This document shows, piece by piece, positions 1-5,177 of a stretch of 5,561 nucleotides of DNA. Made by a program: the position numbers and the translations under genes. The DNA is from an uncultured Collinsella sp. (GTDB lineage Bacteria > Actinomycetota > Coriobacteriia > Coriobacteriales > Coriobacteriaceae), in contig CABUZF010000095.1 in the NCBI GenBank assembly GCA_902495985.1, forward strand, positions 1-5,561. The letters are read 5' to 3'. A model generated the notes under the pieces. That model did not search any database. It saw nothing but the letters and a program-made list of their open reading frames with translations, and was not told the origin of the DNA. Positions within the stretch are counted from its first letter, which is position 1, and every line of letters begins with the position of its first letter.

Positions 1-700
1 AAAACAGCGCATTATTGTCGAGCGAAGCCAGATCGACAAGTGCCGCGCCATATACGTTGACAATCTCGTTTTCGAGCAGACCGGCTACGTCACCTTGGCC
101 ATACAGACCCGTCTGCAATGCCGAGACGAGCTTGGGCACGCCCTGCGTGAGCTGATAAAAGTCAAGCGATGTGCTGATCGAAAACGCCGATGCCCACGCC
201 GAATACTCATAGGCATGCACCTTGAGCATCTGCGCATTGATCTTAACCGAATCGCCCAGCCCATGAATCAGCTGACGATTTGAAGGACGGCAGGAGATAA
301 AGACCCCTACCCCCATAGCGCGCAGCCCGCGAATCCTGTCGATGAGGTCTTCGGTATCGTGCTGATCGAGGTTTGGCACATTATCAATCGCGATAAGGGA
401 GTGCGGTTTGTCTTTGAGTTCTTCGGTAACCACCTCGAGCTGCATAAACACCTCGCGCCCAGTGGCGCGATCGGCCTCGATAATCCGCACGGGGCCTCGC
501 GTCGGATCGCATTTAACCTCATGGGTGTACTGCAGCAGCACCGAGGTCTTCCCAAACCCATCGGGCGCATAAAGAACCACGATGCCGGCCTTTCGGCCCT
601 TGGCGATAAGCTCATTCATCAAGCGTTCGCGTCGCACCATATAGCCTCCGCCCAGCGGCATCAGCTCGAGGTCGTCTATACCGCTCAAATCGTTTACCAT
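1..700 (-). CDS. MalT/STAND-like P-loop ATPase, probable LuxR-type regulator (C-terminus outside window)
   Basis: The reading frame is open from an ATG at 700 to the window edge, giving 233 N-terminal residues with no stop. An N-terminal stretch VRRERLMNEL (about residues 22-31) leads into a Walker A loop, APDGFGKTS (45-53). A Walker B strand, LIAIDN, is at 102-107 and a sensor-like strand, FISCRP, at 134-139. The motif TQGVPKLVSAL (about 185-195) resembles the segment that follows the ATPase core in STAND proteins. The arrangement 'V.R.RL...L' followed by 'APxGFGKT' is typical of MalT and other large ATP-binding LuxR regulators, which bind an inducer and ATP, oligomerise and activate transcription. 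No DNA-binding domain is visible, so the regulatory role is inference; another NTPase of this class is possible. The start is supported by GAGGAG five bases upstream. The gene lies downstream of nagB but is separated from it by a terminator and a long spacer, so it probably has its own promoter. Confidence 0.72.
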   Translation of the reverse strand, partial: MVNDLSGIDDLELMPLGGGYMVRRERLMNELIAKGRKAGIVVLYAPDGFGKTSVLLQYTHEVKCDPTRGPVRIIEADRATGREVFMQLEVVTEELKDKPHSLIAIDNVPNLDQHDTEDLIDRIRGLRAMGVGVFISCRPSNRQLIHGLGDSVKINAQMLKVHAYEYSAWASAFSISTSLDFYQLTQGVPKLVSALQTGLYGQGDVAGLLENEIVNVYGAALVDLASLDNNALF

Positions 701-705
701 GCCCG

Positions 706-711
706 CTCCTC
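706..711 (-). promoter_or_regulatory. Ribosome-binding site of the MalT-like ATPase gene
   Basis: GAGGAG on the minus strand lies five bases before the ATG at 700. It fixes the start of a gene whose other end is outside the window. Confidence 0.7.
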
Positions 712-877
712 AACTCGACCGTATGGACACTGTAGCCGCAAGACCATACAAGCCGCGCTATGAATAGAGCGACCTTGTGTTTTAGGTTGTCTTTTGGTAC
801 GCAAGCGGCAAGTTTTTGTACAGCGAGGGCCGATTGTTATTAATCCCCCGACTAATCGGTCTTTAAGCAGGTAAATG

Positions 878-893
878 AGCTTGTCAGCTTGTC
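878..893. repeat. Perfect tandem 8-mer (AGCTTGTC x2)
   Basis: AGCTTGTC occurs twice head to tail in the spacer upstream of the MalT-like gene. It could be a pair of protein-binding half-sites on one face of the helix (8-bp spacing does not match a full turn) or a chance duplication. No function is assigned. Confidence 0.6.
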
Positions 894-1088
894 CCATCTA
901 AGCGGCAGTGTAACGCAAATGAACAAGGTTCAGTTATGTCATTCAACTCGCCTAGCACCCGCTACCGTCTACGACCTTCTAGTGGTATTTTTGCATAGAA
1001 TCTGGTATGGAATGAATCAAGCTGTTGGGCATCCGGCATTCGTCAAGCTTGCGGCAAGATTTTGGTCAAGTGGGCGGACAGGGATAGC

Positions 1089-1116
1089 AAAAAGGCCCCC
1101 GCAAAGCGGAGGCCTT
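1089..1116 (-). terminator. Intrinsic terminator after nagB
   Basis: On the minus strand an 11-bp stem closes a three-base loop: AAGGCCTCCGC, TTT, GCGGGGGCCTT. It continues into a run of five T. The one imperfect position is a G-U wobble in minus-strand RNA but a C-A mismatch in plus-strand RNA, so the structure reads as a leftward terminator. The stem begins about 32 bases beyond the nagB stop codon. Confidence 0.9.
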
Positions 1117-1148
1117 AGGCAAGGCTATGTCGAGCTGCAGGATTCGCG

Positions 1149-1877
1149 CTACTCGCAGAGCGAAAGGGCGGCCTCGTCGGCAACGACAACGCAGTTGGTG
1201 TGCAGCTGCAGGATCGAAGCCGGGCACTCGGGCGTAACCGGACCATAGCACATGTCATGCACGGCCTGAGCCTTGGCCTCGCCGTTGGCGACGACCAGGA
1301 TCATGCGGGCATACATGATGGTCTGAGTGCCCATGGTGTAGGCCTGACGGGGAACATCGTCGATGCTGTCGAACAGGCGGCTGTTGGCCTGAATGGTGCT
1401 CTCGGTGAGGTCGACGCAGTGCGTGCCCTTGGAGAAGTGGTCATCGGGCTCGTTGAAGCCGATGTGGCCGTTGTTGCCAATGCCGAGCAGCTGCAGATCC
1501 GGGTAACCGGCGGCGGCGACGATCTTGTCGTACTCAGAGCAGGCAGCGGCGGCGTCGGGGTTGGAACCGTCGGGCACATGCGTGTTGTTAAGGTCGATGT
1601 TGATGTGATCGAAGAAGTTCTCACGCATGAAGTAGTGATAGCTCTGGGGATCGTCGTGCGAAAGGCCGCGATACTCGTCCAGGTTGTAGGTGCTGACCTC
1701 GGCAAAGTCAACGTCGCCCTTCTCGTACCAAGCAGCGAGCTGCTTGTAGGCACCGATCGGGGTGGAGCCGGTGGCAAGGCCCAGCACACAGTCGGGCTTG
1801 AGGATAACCTGGGCCGAGATGATATTAGCGGCCTTGCGGCTCATATCCTCGTAGTCTTTAGCTTTAATGATTTTCAT
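1149..1877 (-). CDS. nagB: Glucosamine-6-phosphate deaminase (isomerase) NagB
   Basis: A cytosolic enzyme of 242 residues that converts glucosamine-6-phosphate to fructose-6-phosphate and ammonia, the step that feeds amino sugars into glycolysis. The phosphate-binding loop LGLATGSTPIG is at residues 32-42. TYNLDEYRGL (63-72) carries the catalytic Asp67. GIGNNGHIGFNEP (132-144) carries Asn136, His138 and Glu143, positions that match the short Bacillus-type enzyme. Arg167 (ANSR) and Lys202 fit the substrate-phosphate contacts of the E. coli protein. Residues aligned with the E. coli allosteric site are not conserved: Asp146, His153 and Val155 stand where E. coli has Ser151, Arg158 and Lys160, so activation by GlcNAc-6-phosphate is unlikely. 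The frame stays open to 2228, but the ATG at 1877 gives the family N-terminus (MKIIKAKDYEDMS) and has AAAGGA six bases upstream. It lies downstream of a PTS IIA gene and ends in its own terminator. Confidence 0.96.
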   Translation of the reverse strand: MKIIKAKDYEDMSRKAANIISAQVILKPDCVLGLATGSTPIGAYKQLAAWYEKGDVDFAEVSTYNLDEYRGLSHDDPQSYHYFMRENFFDHINIDLNNTHVPDGSNPDAAAACSEYDKIVAAAGYPDLQLLGIGNNGHIGFNEPDDHFSKGTHCVDLTESTIQANSRLFDSIDDVPRQAYTMGTQTIMYARMILVVANGEAKAQAVHDMCYGPVTPECPASILQLHTNCVVVADEAALSLCE

Positions 1878-1883
1878 TACGCG

Positions 1884-1889
1884 TCCTTT
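1884..1889 (-). promoter_or_regulatory. Ribosome-binding site deciding the nagB start
   Basis: AAAGGA on the minus strand sits six bases before the ATG at 1877. It rejects the much longer upstream open frame that would begin inside crr. Confidence 0.8.
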
Positions 1890-1895
1890 CTCGTA

Positions 1896-1929
1896 CAAGT
1901 GAGGCAAGGCTCCCTTACAAGCACTTGCC
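1896..1929 (-). repeat. Overlapping inverted repeats in nagB leader (proximal pair)
   Basis: On the minus strand GGCAAG (1929-1924) can pair with CTTGCC (1908-1903), or the overlapping CAAGTG (1927-1922) can pair with CACTTG (1901-1896). A third small dyad, CAAG-CA-CTTG, lies at 1918-1927. The last arm ends about seven bases upstream of the nagB ribosome-binding site. The pairings are mutually exclusive. Confidence 0.45.
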
Positions 1930-1940
1930 CGCGGCCCGCG
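1927..1940. repeat. Perfect tandem 7-mer (GCCCGCG x2)
   Basis: GCCCGCG is repeated head to tail within the nagB leader, between the two sets of overlapping dyads. No function is assigned. Confidence 0.55.
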
Positions 1941-1965
1941 TCGGCCGCAACCAACGTGTGCGGCC
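1931..1965 (-). repeat. Overlapping inverted repeats in nagB leader (distal pair)
   Basis: Reading the minus strand, GGCCGCA (1965-1959) is complementary to TGCGGCC (1949-1943) across a nine-base loop. The same central element is also complementary to GGCCGC (1936-1931) across six bases. The two hairpins share the central arm and cannot form together, an arrangement seen in attenuators. The region is GC-rich, so chance pairing is possible. Confidence 0.5.
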
Positions 1966-2074
1966 ACCAGGGCGAGGTCGCGTAATGTATGTGTCTCGTG
2001 TCTAGCCGCGTCGAGGCCCCTGCCCGTCCACGGTGACCCGAAGCTGTTTAGCCTCGGACGTTTCCCATCTTGCC

Positions 2075-2108
2075 ACGGAGGGCGTCCTCTTTCAAGGGCG
2101 CCCTCCGT
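2075..2108. repeat. Perfect 10-bp inverted repeat downstream of crr, possible terminator without T-run
   Basis: ACGGAGGGCG (2075-2084) and CGCCCTCCGT (2099-2108) are perfect complements around a 14-base centre that can extend the stem by a few pairs. It begins about 40 bases past the crr stop, where a terminator would be expected, but neither strand has a T-run after the stem. It could be a weak or factor-dependent terminator, an RNA processing or stability hairpin, or a protein-binding dyad. Confidence 0.55.
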
Positions 2109-2148
2109 AAACGTGTTTGAATTGTAGGCTAATGGCCACGTGCACTTG

Positions 2149-2646
2149 CTAGCGCTCGCGAGCAACGATGAGCTGGTCCATCTCTTCGACATGCACGCCA
2201 ACGGAGCCCTTGATACTCGAGAACTCAACGGAGTTGCACACCAAGATGGGAACCGTCACATCGTAGCCCTCGGCAGCAATTGCCTCGCGATCGAACTCAA
2301 TGAGTACATCGCCCTTATGGACGATGTCACCCACTTGCGCATGTACGGTAAAGTGCTTGCCCTCGAGCTGAACAGTGTCCAAACCAACGTGGATAAGCAC
2401 GTCCAGACCATCGACCGTGTTAAGCGCAACGGCGTGTCCCGTGGGAAAAATAGCCTCGACCTTGGCATCAGCCGGTGCAATCACACGCGTTCCGGTGGGC
2501 CGAATCGCCACGCCCTGGCCCAAAAGGCCGGTGGCAAACGTCTGGTCGTTTACCTCGGAAAGCGGAATGACGTCGCCCGAGATGGGAGCATCCAGCGTAA
2601 GGACTCGACCACGCATACCAAAAGACCTTAGGACTTTAGTGAACAT
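2149..2646 (-). CDS. crr: PTS glucose-family IIA protein (free-standing EIIA-Glc/Crr-like)
   Basis: A soluble 165-residue phosphocarrier that accepts phosphate from HPr and passes it to the IIB domain of a sugar permease at the inner membrane face. The sequence is a single PTS EIIA type 1 domain with no IIB or IIC attached. Near the N-terminus, DAPISGDVIPLSEVNDQTF (19-37) is the family opening. IFPTGHAV (66-73) contains the conserved supporting His71. VLIHVGLDTVQLEGK (83-97) contains the phosphorylated His86; the two histidines are 15 residues apart, as His75 and His90 are in E. coli EIIA-Glc. The distal part, GDVLIEFD, also fits. The ATG at 2646 follows a purine-rich GAGGGGGAG; a TTG at 2667 would add seven unrelated residues. 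It lies between glmM and nagB, so a role with a GlcNAc, glucosamine or glucose permease is plausible. The substrate cannot be read from this protein. Confidence 0.93.
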   Translation of the reverse strand: MFTKVLRSFGMRGRVLTLDAPISGDVIPLSEVNDQTFATGLLGQGVAIRPTGTRVIAPADAKVEAIFPTGHAVALNTVDGLDVLIHVGLDTVQLEGKHFTVHAQVGDIVHKGDVLIEFDREAIAAEGYDVTVPILVCNSVEFSSIKGSVGVHVEEMDQLIVARER

Positions 2647-2647
2647 G

Positions 2648-2656
2648 CTCCCCCTC
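2648..2656 (-). promoter_or_regulatory. Ribosome-binding site deciding the crr start
   Basis: GAGGGGGAG on the minus strand ends one base before the ATG at 2646, with its GAGG part at normal distance. It favours this ATG over the in-frame TTG at 2667. Confidence 0.65.
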
Positions 2657-2674
2657 GGACATACCAATCAATCA

Positions 2675-2704
2675 AAATAACCTTAACAGTTTACCACTTG
2701 GCAA
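2675..2704 (-). promoter_or_regulatory. Possible sigma70-type promoter for crr
   Basis: In the 71-base gap after glmM the minus strand has TTGCCA (2704-2699), an 18-base spacer and TTATTT (2680-2675). This would start transcription about 20 bases before the crr ATG. An overlapping extended -10-like TGGTAAACT is an alternative. The gap is AT-rich and lacks a glmM terminator, so read-through from glmM is equally possible. Confidence 0.35.
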
Positions 2705-2717
2705 CGGTTTTTGACCA

Positions 2718-4055
2718 TTAGGGAAGTTCGCGCTTGACAACCTCGACGATGTCGTCGACAACGCGCTGGGTCAGCTCGTGCGTCTCGGCCTCGGCCATCA
2801 CGCGGACCAGCGGCTCGGTACCGCTCGGGCGCACCAGAATGCGGCCGCGGCCGTCAAGCTCCTTCTCGGCAGCAGCGACGGCATCCCAGATGGGCTGGCA
2901 ATCGTCCAGACCGGCCTTGTTGTCGGAATGCACGTTGACGAGTACCTGCGGGTACTTCTTCATAATGCCGGCAAGGTCGGTGAGGGTACGACCGGTGCGC
3001 TTGAGCACGGCCAGCAGCTGCAGAGCCGTCACCAGGCCGTCACCAGTGGTGTTGTGCTCCAGGAAGATGATGTGGCCGGACTGTTCGCCGCCGATGACGG
3101 CGCCGTCCGCGAGCATGCGCTCCAGAACGTAGCGGTCGCCCACGGCGGTCTGAACCATCTCGAAGCCCTGCTCCTTCATAGCGATGGAGAAGCCCAGGTT
3201 GCACATGACGGTCGAGACGATCTCGGAGTTGGCGAGCTTGCCGCGAGCGGCGAGGTCAGAACCGCAGATAGCCAGGATATAGTCACCGTCGATCTCATTG
3301 CCCTCGCTGTCCACGAACAGTACGCGGTCGGCGTCGCCGTCGTGGGCCAGACCGATGTCAGCATGGGTGCGCAGCACGAGCTCGCGCAGGGGCTCAAGGT
3401 GAGTGGAGCCGCACTCGACGTTAATGTCGGTGCCGCAGTAATCAGTGTTGATGGCATGGACCGTGGCACCCAGGCGCTGCAGCGCGGCGGGCGTAGTCTG
3501 GCAGGAAGCACCGTGACCGCAGTCGACGGCAACGACCAGGCCGTCGAGCCTCAGGCCATCAAGCGTATCGATGGCGTGGTCGACGTATGCCTTGCGGGCG
3601 TCCTTCATCTTGATGATGTGGCCCACGCCGGCGCCAGTCGGCAGCGTGTCGGCAGCCATGGCTTCCTCGGACATGACCCAGGCGCTGATCTCTTCCTCGA
3701 CAGCATCGGGAAGCTTCATGCCCTTGCGGCTAAAGAACTTGATGCCGTTGAACTCCGGCGGATTGTGCGAAGCGGAGATGACGATGCCGCCGTCGAGCTC
3801 GTTTTGGACGGTAAGCAGCGCCACGGCCGGCGTAGGGATAACGCCGCAGCAGTGCGGGCGGCCGCCCTCGGCCATAATGCCGGCGGTCAGAGCGCTCTCG
3901 AGCATGGTGCCCGAAAGACGCGTGTCGCGGCCGATGCAAATATCCGGACCAAGGAACTTGGTCGCCGCGCGGCCAAGGCGAAACGCGAGGTCGCACGAGA
4001 GGTCGGCGTTGGCGACGCCACGGACGCCGTCGGTACCGAAGATGTTCTGGGGCAT
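2718..4055 (-). CDS. glmM: Phosphoglucosamine mutase GlmM
   Basis: A cytosolic enzyme that interconverts glucosamine-6-phosphate and glucosamine-1-phosphate, an essential step toward UDP-GlcNAc for peptidoglycan. It is 445 residues long, the usual family length. FGTDGVRG (6-13) opens domain 1. The catalytic phosphoserine is Ser96 in ISASHNPPEFNG (93-104). DGDADR (239-244) binds the metal ion. GGEQSGH (322-328) is the sugar-recognition loop, and RPSGTEPLVRV (409-418) is the phosphate-binding loop near the C-terminus. All hallmarks of the alpha-phosphohexomutase superfamily are intact, and the N-terminus is that of GlmM rather than of a phosphomannomutase. The ATG at 4055 has AAGGAG seven bases upstream; an in-frame TTG at 4073 would add only six unrelated residues. 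It follows rpsI, an order known in Actinobacteria, but a strong terminator separates them. Confidence 0.97.
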   Translation of the reverse strand: MPQNIFGTDGVRGVANADLSCDLAFRLGRAATKFLGPDICIGRDTRLSGTMLESALTAGIMAEGGRPHCCGVIPTPAVALLTVQNELDGGIVISASHNPPEFNGIKFFSRKGMKLPDAVEEEISAWVMSEEAMAADTLPTGAGVGHIIKMKDARKAYVDHAIDTLDGLRLDGLVVAVDCGHGASCQTTPAALQRLGATVHAINTDYCGTDINVECGSTHLEPLRELVLRTHADIGLAHDGDADRVLFVDSEGNEIDGDYILAICGSDLAARGKLANSEIVSTVMCNLGFSIAMKEQGFEMVQTAVGDRYVLERMLADGAVIGGEQSGHIIFLEHNTTGDGLVTALQLLAVLKRTGRTLTDLAGIMKKYPQVLVNVHSDNKAGLDDCQPIWDAVAAAEKELDGRGRILVRPSGTEPLVRVMAEAETHELTQRVVDDIVEVVKRELP

Positions 4056-4062
4056 AGGATCG

Positions 4063-4068
4063 CTCCTT
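4063..4068 (-). promoter_or_regulatory. Ribosome-binding site deciding the glmM start
   Basis: AAGGAG on the minus strand lies seven bases before the ATG at 4055 and excludes the in-frame TTG at 4073, which lies upstream of it. Confidence 0.85.
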
Positions 4069-4073
4069 CCCAA

Positions 4074-4096
4074 GTGGGCAAAACGCAGTCGCCCAC
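4074..4096 (-). repeat. Inverted repeat just upstream of the glmM ribosome-binding site
   Basis: On the minus strand GTGGGC (4096-4091) and GCCCAC (4079-4074) are perfect complements around 11 bases. The 3' arm ends five bases before AAGGAG. The same arm overlaps a second small dyad, CCCA-CT-TGGG (4078-4069), which is a competing fold. It could affect glmM translation or mRNA stability, or be a leftover of the adjacent terminator region. Confidence 0.45.
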
Positions 4097-4104
4097 CCTA
4101 GTCG

Positions 4105-4148
4105 AAAAAGAAAAGCGGGACCCGCCGAGCAATCGGCAGGCCCCGCTT
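4105..4148 (-). terminator. Intrinsic terminator after rplM-rpsI
   Basis: The arms at 4133-4148 and 4113-4128 form a 16-bp stem on the minus strand with a four-base loop (TTGC), running into CTTTTCTTTTTC. The two imperfect positions are G-U wobbles in minus-strand RNA but mismatches in plus-strand RNA, so it acts leftward. It lies about 30 bases after the rpsI stop. Confidence 0.93.
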
Positions 4149-4178
4149 GTACATTGTATCTCGTAAGGAGATAAAACC

Positions 4179-4574
<396 letters not shown>

Positions 4575-4576
4575 CT

Positions 4577-5020
4577 TTAAGCCTCCAGCTCAATCTTCGT
4601 GGGGTTCTGGGCAGCGTGCGGATGCTCGGCACCAGCGTAGACCTTAAGCTTGGTCATCTGGGCACGGCCGAGGGTGGTCTTGGGCAGCATGCCGCGAACG
4701 GCGCGCTCGATGACCTTCTCCGGGTGCTTCTCCATAGCCTGGCGGAAGCTCTCAGCCTTGAGGCCGCCGTTGTAGCCGCTGTGGCGATAATAGGTCTTCG
4801 TGTCGGCCTTGTTACCGGTAAGCTGGACCTTATCGGCGTTGATGACGACAACGAAGTCGCCGCAGTCGCTGTTGGGCGTGAACTGGGGCTTGTTCTTACC
4901 GCGCAGGATCATTGCGATCTGGGTGGCAAGACGGCCCAGGACAGCACCATCGGCGTCGACGAGAACCCAGTTGCGCTGGACCTCGCCCTGCTTGGCGTAG
5001 TGAGTCGATTTCGAAATCAC
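4577..5020 (-). CDS. rplM: 50S ribosomal protein L13
   Basis: An early-assembling large-subunit ribosomal protein of 147 residues that binds 23S rRNA. NWVLVDADGAVLGRLAT (17-33) and ILRGKNKPQFTPN (38-50) are typical of L13, followed by GDFVVVINADKVQLTGNK (54-71). The family signature covers about 107-129 (AVRGMLPKTTLGRAQ and on), followed by VYAGAEHPHAAQ. The start is a GTG at 5020, with GGAGGAG (5026-5032) five bases upstream. An ATG a little upstream overlaps the ribosome-binding site and is out of frame. It is the first gene of the rplM-rpsI operon, driven by a good promoter at 5087-5114. L13 represses its own operon in some bacteria, and a leader hairpin here might serve that, but this is not shown. 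Confidence 0.98.
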   Translation of the reverse strand: MISKSTHYAKQGEVQRNWVLVDADGAVLGRLATQIAMILRGKNKPQFTPNSDCGDFVVVINADKVQLTGNKADTKTYYRHSGYNGGLKAESFRQAMEKHPEKVIERAVRGMLPKTTLGRAQMTKLKVYAGAEHPHAAQNPTKIELEA

Positions 5021-5025
5021 TTAGA

Positions 5026-5032
5026 CTCCTCC
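5026..5032 (-). promoter_or_regulatory. Ribosome-binding site deciding the rplM GTG start
   Basis: GGAGGAG on the minus strand is five bases before the GTG at 5020. It supports a non-ATG start for L13. Confidence 0.85.
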
Positions 5033-5048
5033 ATGTACAGTACGTGTT

Positions 5049-5080
5049 GTTACAGAGATTCACGGGGCTCTGCAAGTAAC
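5049..5080 (-). promoter_or_regulatory. Leader hairpin at the 5' end of the rplM-rpsI transcript
   Basis: On the minus strand GTTA (5080-5077) plus CAGAG (5072-5068) pair with CTCTG (5057-5053) plus TAAC (5052-5049). This makes nine pairs with a four-base bulge (CTTG) on the 5' side and a ten-base loop. The predicted transcription start is near 5080, so the hairpin would sit at the very 5' end of the mRNA. A ribosomal protein leader is one possible reading; general mRNA protection is another. Confidence 0.4.
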
Positions 5081-5086
5081 CCGTCC

Positions 5087-5114
5087 ATATTACCCCGCTC
5101 GTCGCCCGAGTCAA
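5087..5114 (-). promoter_or_regulatory. Sigma70-type promoter of rplM-rpsI
   Basis: On the minus strand TTGACT (5114-5109) is followed by 16 bases and then TAATAT (5092-5087). Both hexamers are close to consensus. The predicted start is near 5080, giving a leader of about 60 bases before the L13 GTG. Confidence 0.82.
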
Positions 5115-5177
5115 CAGGTATTTTGGCTCTGACCAGACTTTCTGCACATGTCGTCCATGGGTCATGACGTCGCGACG

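Larger units (their letters stand above)
701..1088. other. Gene-free spacer between nagB terminator and MalT-like gene
   Basis: About 390 bases without a convincing gene. It is more AT-rich than its neighbours and should hold the promoter and operators of the MalT-like gene starting at 700. I could not pick a convincing -35/-10 pair; TTGTAT with TCCATA 18 bases downstream, reading leftward around 725-755, is only a weak candidate. Small structures present are a perfect tandem 8-mer (878-893), a short dyad CCGACTAATCGG (848-859), and two near-identical 14-base words 246 bases apart (805-818 and 1051-1064). Open frames crossing this spacer lack ribosome-binding sites or run into the neighbouring genes, and are not annotated. 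Confidence 0.6.
1878..2148. other. crr-nagB spacer / putative nagB leader
   Basis: A 271-base spacer without a gene, full of inverted repeats. From the crr side these are a perfect 10-bp hairpin at 2075-2108, then overlapping dyads at 1931-1965 and 1896-1929 just before nagB. I see no consensus promoter. A weak -10-like TACATT reading leftward near 1983-1988 has no good -35 partner. nagB may be co-transcribed with crr or use a non-consensus or activator-dependent promoter. Confidence 0.5.

Noticed and set aside
307..615. Minus-strand frame of 102 codons inside the MalT-like gene
   Set aside because: It is in a different frame from the continuous frame that carries the Walker A and B motifs, and has no recognisable motif.
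359..763. Plus-strand frame of 134 codons opposite the MalT-like gene
   Set aside because: Antisense to a frame with intact Walker motifs; no support of its own.
694..897. Minus-strand frame of 67 codons ending inside the start of the MalT-like gene
   Set aside because: No clear ribosome-binding site and no recognisable sequence; it covers the expected promoter region of the gene starting at 700.
889..1248. Plus-strand open frame crossing the spacer into the nagB end
   Set aside because: No ribosome-binding site, runs through the nagB terminator hairpin and into nagB antisense; the composition does not look coded.
1200..1985. Plus-strand open frame of 261 codons opposite nagB
   Set aside because: Low-complexity Val/Gly/Ala-rich antisense translation of nagB and its leader, with no family resemblance.
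1878..2228. Minus-strand open frame extending nagB upstream to 359 residues
   Set aside because: The extra 117 residues are unlike any NagB, overlap the crr end in another frame, and are bypassed by an ATG at 1877 with a good ribosome-binding site and the family N-terminus.
2778..4166. Long plus-strand open frame of 462 codons opposite glmM
   Set aside because: It is a mirror of the glmM codon pattern in GC-rich DNA, has no recognisable domain, and lies opposite a fully conserved essential gene.
4616..5167. Plus-strand frame of 183 codons opposite rplM
   Set aside because: Antisense shadow of L13 that also crosses the rplM promoter.
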